A stretch of DNA of 8,312 nucleotides from the NCBI GenBank assembly GCA_900556515.1, contig USPH01000045.1, positions 1-8,312 on the forward strand. Direction: 5' to 3'. This DNA is from an uncultured Collinsella sp. (GTDB taxonomy: Bacteria; Actinomycetota; Coriobacteriia; Coriobacteriales; Coriobacteriaceae). This document shows, in pieces, positions 6,182-8,312 of this stretch; positions within the stretch are counted from its first letter, which is position 1, and every line of letters starts with the position of its first letter. Both the position numbers and the translations under genes were made by a program. Under the pieces are notes generated by a model. That model worked only from the letters and a program-made list of their open reading frames with translations. It did no database searches and had not been told where the DNA came from.

Positions 6182-6525
6182 AAACAGAGCGGTGGCGTTA
6201 TCGAACTGTCGACGCCGCCGCCTCCCCAACGCCCGTCGTGCTCAACGATCAGATCGACCTCAAGGCCCTTCTCATCTCGGAAATAATGAACACTGTTGTC
6301 GACACCGCCGTAGGTGGAAAGGAACACGCGCACGTCGCGCAGGATGAGATTCTCAAAGAGCATCCCCAGCGTTTGCATATCGCCAAGCAGCCGCTCAGGG
6401 GTAGCCCCCAGCAACGCCGCCGCAAGTGACGGGTCACAGAAGTAGCGCTTGGGGCGCACGCGAACGCGGGCCTTCGAGCGCACATACTGGCCTGCTCTCT
6501 CGCGCAAGCTCGTCCGAAAACCCAA
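6178..6525 (-). pseudogene. Decayed DUF4143 ATPase C-terminal fragment
   Basis: The minus-strand frame reads as the C-terminal domain of an AAA_14/DUF4143 ATP-binding protein. Visible family segments are RPKRYFCDPSLAAALLG (24-40 counted from a TTG at 6525), MLFENLILRDVRVFLS (55-70) and YFRDEKGLEVDLIVEHDGRW (81-100). Intact relatives are about 400-450 residues with an N-terminal Walker ATPase, which is absent here. Homology starts at about 6483 and breaks off at about 6223, where the expected 'AIEVKLG' segment is replaced by GGGGVDSS and an early stop. No ribosome binding site precedes it, and the frame is closed by TGA at 6613-6615. It is a remnant of a gene once oriented like the intact ATPase to its right. 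A 23-base duplication lies at its upstream edge. Confidence 0.75.
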
Positions 6526-6578
6526 GGTTTGCGGGTCACCGCTCCTGCGGCACCAGCGGGCGACGTCATCCTGCGAAA

Positions 6579-6630
6579 TTACGCCATTCTCAATGCAGTT
6601 TTTACGCCGTTTTCATTGTAGGTTTTACGC
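6579..6630. repeat. 23-base tandem repeat, 2.3 copies
   Basis: Units at 6579-6601 and 6602-6624 both begin TTACGCC and share a TT-TCA-TG-AG backbone with a few substitutions. A third TTACGC starts at 6625. A period of 23 is not a multiple of three, so the duplication would shift any coding frame. It lies upstream of the decayed ATPase fragment. Confidence 0.75.
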
Positions 6631-6687
6631 TCGGCATCCTTGGCGCGGCGCTTACTCAACCACCGGACCAGCGAATTGCCCGGATTC

Positions 6688-6733
6688 TGGGACGTGCTTT
6701 CCGCTCCAGGCCTCTACCGGAAAATGCGTCCCA
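6688..6733. repeat. Inverted repeat A (imperfect hairpin)
   Basis: TGGGACGTGCTTTCCG (6688-6703) faces CGGAAAATGCGTCCCA (6718-6733) across a 14-base loop. Of 16 positions, 13 are Watson-Crick, two would be G-U wobbles in RNA and one is a mismatch. It is the same sequence family as inverted repeat B, which begins 17 bases further on. Confidence 0.8.
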
Positions 6734-6749
6734 CTCTGAGGCCGAAATC

Positions 6750-6786
6750 TGGGACGCGCTTTCCGCCAAAGGGAAAGCGCGTCCCA
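6750..6786. repeat. Inverted repeat B (perfect 15-bp stem)
   Basis: TGGGACGCGCTTTCC (6750-6764) and GGAAAGCGCGTCCCA (6772-6786) are perfect complements around a 7-base loop (GCCAAAG). It lies 29 bases after the stop of the ATPase gene, so it may end or protect that transcript, although no clear U-run follows. With repeat A it looks like a REP/BIME-style pair of extragenic palindromes. Confidence 0.85.
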
Positions 6787-6815
6787 TTCCGAGCATCACA
6801 TCAGAGCGCGCTTGG

Positions 6816-8207
6816 TTATCTCCGCTCGCACATCTCGGCAAACGAGATCAGCTTGACGTCTCCCCTGCTCTCCGCGGCATCCCGACATCCCTGCGTAAAG
6901 CCGCTTTTTGAGAATAGTGCATAGCTTTTTCGTTGCCGTCTAAAGAGCTCGCTTCGGTGCACGAGCTTTTGCAGCACGTCTTCGCCCACCGGTTCATTGC
7001 GCCATTTGCACTCCGCAAACAGAGCAGTGCCCTCGCCATCGTCAACAATTAAGTCGATTTCTTCCTGCGTATGCGTGCGATTATCCGTCCCCCACCAGCG
7101 CCCGACGCTCGCCGGAACCACGTCGAGCCGGCCCGCGCGCGCGAGTTCGTACACGTATTGTCTGCATATAAGCTCAAAGACCGTACCCATGTAATCCGAT
7201 ACGTGCGGCTCAATGCGCTTATACGCCATCTCGGCCATGTCGTTTTGAATCAGCCCGATGTTCTGCGGAACAAACTTGTACCAGAACCTAAACATCTGGT
7301 CGCTCAGCAGATACACGGCTCGCTTATTGCTCGTCTCGTTTAGGGGCAGCTCGCGCTCGACAATCCCAAGCGACGCCAGCTTATCCACATAGCTCTTTAC
7401 GTTGCTCGCAGGGATTCCCGTAGAGCTCGCAATCTCCGAGATCCTCGAGCGCCCCTGAGCAATTGCTTGCACAATCGCATCATATTGCTCGGGATTGCGG
7501 CACTCTTGCAACAGCAGGTTACTCGGCTCCTCAAAGAGATAGCCCGTAGGAGTAAGAAAAAGACGTTTGATGTTGTCCTCGAGCGATACGGCAGGATCGA
7601 CTTTCTCGATATATGCAGGAATGCCGCCCGTCATGCCATAGCAAACTGCAGCGTCTTCGCGACCCATGCTCTGCCACAACCCGAGGGTCGTCGTAAAATC
7701 GAGCGGCATAATCTTAAACTGGGCCGTACGCCTACCGTATAGTGGGCTCTCGTAGCCCAACACCTGTTCCTCCATAAACGAAAGAGACGAGCCGCATAGG
7801 ATCAGCATTAGCCTGGTCTCTTTGTATAAGTGGTCGATCTTGTCTTGCAGCAACGAGCTGATTTCGGAATTCGATTGGGCGAGATAGGGATACTCGTCAA
7901 TCACGACAACCAAACGTTCCGTGCGAGCCATGGTGGCCAATGCATCGAACGCTTCGTCAAAACTACGAAACGACACGCCTGCAGCACCAACCGAGCCTGC
8001 AAGTATCGCCTGGCTAAAGCCGTGCAGGTTTGCCTCCGCATTGGTACGACGAGCTTGAAAGTAAATAGCCTTCTTGCCTTGGATGAACTCTGTGATAAGG
8101 CGCGTTTTACCCACACGACGGCGGCCGTAAATCACAGGCATCTCAAAGGAGTCCGTGCCATACAGTCGATTGAGCTCGGACATTTCCGCTGTTCTTCCGA
8201 CAAACAT
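6816..8207 (-). CDS. ATPase_2 / DUF234 family ATP-binding protein
   Basis: A 463-residue protein with three parts. The N-terminal archaeal-type ATPase domain (ATPase_2) has Walker A GRRRVGKT (28-35), Walker B LVVVIDEYPYL (99-109; D104, E105) and a sensor-like LCGSS (137-141), followed by the family's YGMTGGIPAYI (190-200). A winged helix lies at about 240-290 (ISEIASSTGIPASNVKSYVDKLASLGIVER). The C-terminal DUF234 part ends in a PD-(D/E)XK-like core, EEIDLIVDDG...ALFAECKW, with D385, E399 and K401. The length is typical. The ATG at 8205-8207 has GGAAGGATGG (8211-8220) just upstream. Function in this family is unknown; nuclease or DNA-linked roles are inferred from the fold. GC is visibly lower than in the ygeX-Y-W genes, which suggests acquisition. 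The related remnant downstream suggests a site where such ATPases come and go. Confidence 0.9.
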   Translation of the reverse strand: MFVGRTAEMSELNRLYGTDSFEMPVIYGRRRVGKTRLITEFIQGKKAIYFQARRTNAEANLHGFSQAILAGSVGAAGVSFRSFDEAFDALATMARTERLVVVIDEYPYLAQSNSEISSLLQDKIDHLYKETRLMLILCGSSLSFMEEQVLGYESPLYGRRTAQFKIMPLDFTTTLGLWQSMGREDAAVCYGMTGGIPAYIEKVDPAVSLEDNIKRLFLTPTGYLFEEPSNLLLQECRNPEQYDAIVQAIAQGRSRISEIASSTGIPASNVKSYVDKLASLGIVERELPLNETSNKRAVYLLSDQMFRFWYKFVPQNIGLIQNDMAEMAYKRIEPHVSDYMGTVFELICRQYVYELARAGRLDVVPASVGRWWGTDNRTHTQEEIDLIVDDGEGTALFAECKWRNEPVGEDVLQKLVHRSELFRRQRKSYALFSKSGFTQGCRDAAESRGDVKLISFAEMCERR

Positions 8208-8227
8208 AGACCATCCTTCCTTTACGT

Positions 8228-8258
8228 TATAGCTAGCTATATTATACCTTCCTATAAT
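8228..8258 (-). promoter_or_regulatory. Palindrome-rich promoter of the ATPase gene
   Basis: On the minus strand TATAAT (8246-8241) is a perfect -10 box. It forms one arm of the inverted repeat ATTATA / TATAAT (8241-8246 and 8253-8258). The adjoining TATAGCTAGCTATA (8228-8241) is a perfect 14-base palindrome centred on the expected start point. The -35 would lie at about 8264-8269 and is lost to adapter. The arrangement suggests an operator and perhaps autoregulation (inference). Confidence 0.6.
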
Positions 8259-8260
8259 AT

Positions 8261-8312
8261 CTGTCTCTTATACACATCTCCGAGCCCACGAGACATGCGC
8301 AGCTCTCGTATG
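8261..8312. other. Nextera P7 adapter with i7 index (artefact)
   Basis: Bases 8261-8294 are the reverse complement of the Nextera P7-side adapter. Bases 8295-8302 (ATGCGCAG) are the index, the complement of the one at the left end. Bases 8303-8312 match the flow-cell primer except at 8303. This is read-through left in the assembly; genomic sequence ends at about 8260. Confidence 0.98.

Noticed and set aside
5663..6229. Minus-strand open frame of 188 codons
   Set aside because: Antisense to the 140-residue gene; third-position G/C bias favours the plus strand.
50..8260. tRNA or rRNA genes
   Set aside because: No cloverleaf with a GTTC-type T-arm or rRNA-like segment was found on reading both strands by eye.
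1..8312. Terminal inverted repeats suggesting a composite transposon
   Set aside because: The matching ends are Nextera adapter and index, not IS ends. There is no transposase in the window.

Overview
The window is almost certainly an assembled contig from a high-GC gut actinobacterium. The codon bias, the GAAAGGA-type ribosome binding sites and the gene content look most like Collinsella or a related Coriobacteriia, but that placement is inference. Both ends (1-49 and 8261-8312) are not genomic: they are Illumina Nextera P7 adapter plus the same 8-base i7 index. Real sequence runs from about base 50 to base 8260.

Left half (50-3352, minus strand). Three genes are read right to left: ygeX (2,3-diaminopropionate ammonia-lyase), ygeY (M20-type metallohydrolase) and the first 142 codons of ygeW (carbamoyltransferase homologue), which runs into the left adapter. 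This trio is a hallmark of anaerobic purine/urate degradation clusters in gut bacteria. The order here is X-Y-W, whereas E. coli has W-X-Y. Two back-to-back hairpins sit at the ygeY stop codon, in the 201-base gap before ygeW.

Centre (3353-4283). A regulator with a YheO-like PAS domain and a C-terminal helix-turn-helix is divergent from ygeX. The shared AT-rich intergenic region carries two copies of a 15-base palindrome spaced 51 bases apart. They are plausible operators for a ligand-responsive switch of the ygeX-Y-W operon.

Right of centre (4284-6181, plus strand). One unrecognised gene encodes a Pro/Ala-rich, acidic protein with a single membrane segment and has its own TATAAT promoter. 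A 365-base non-coding stretch follows, holding a weak terminator, a 33-base-period tandem repeat and several possible hairpins. Then comes an unrecognised 140-residue cytosolic protein.

Right end (6178-8260, minus strand). An intact ATPase_2/DUF234 protein has a Walker ATPase, a winged helix and a PD-(D/E)XK-like C-terminus. It has visibly lower GC than the left half and a palindrome-rich promoter cut by the adapter. Downstream lie two large inverted repeats, a 23-base tandem duplication and a decayed DUF4143 ATPase fragment. This part looks like an accessory, turnover-prone segment. The most interesting unexplained elements are the paired operators, the ygeY-end hairpins and the three separate repeat families.
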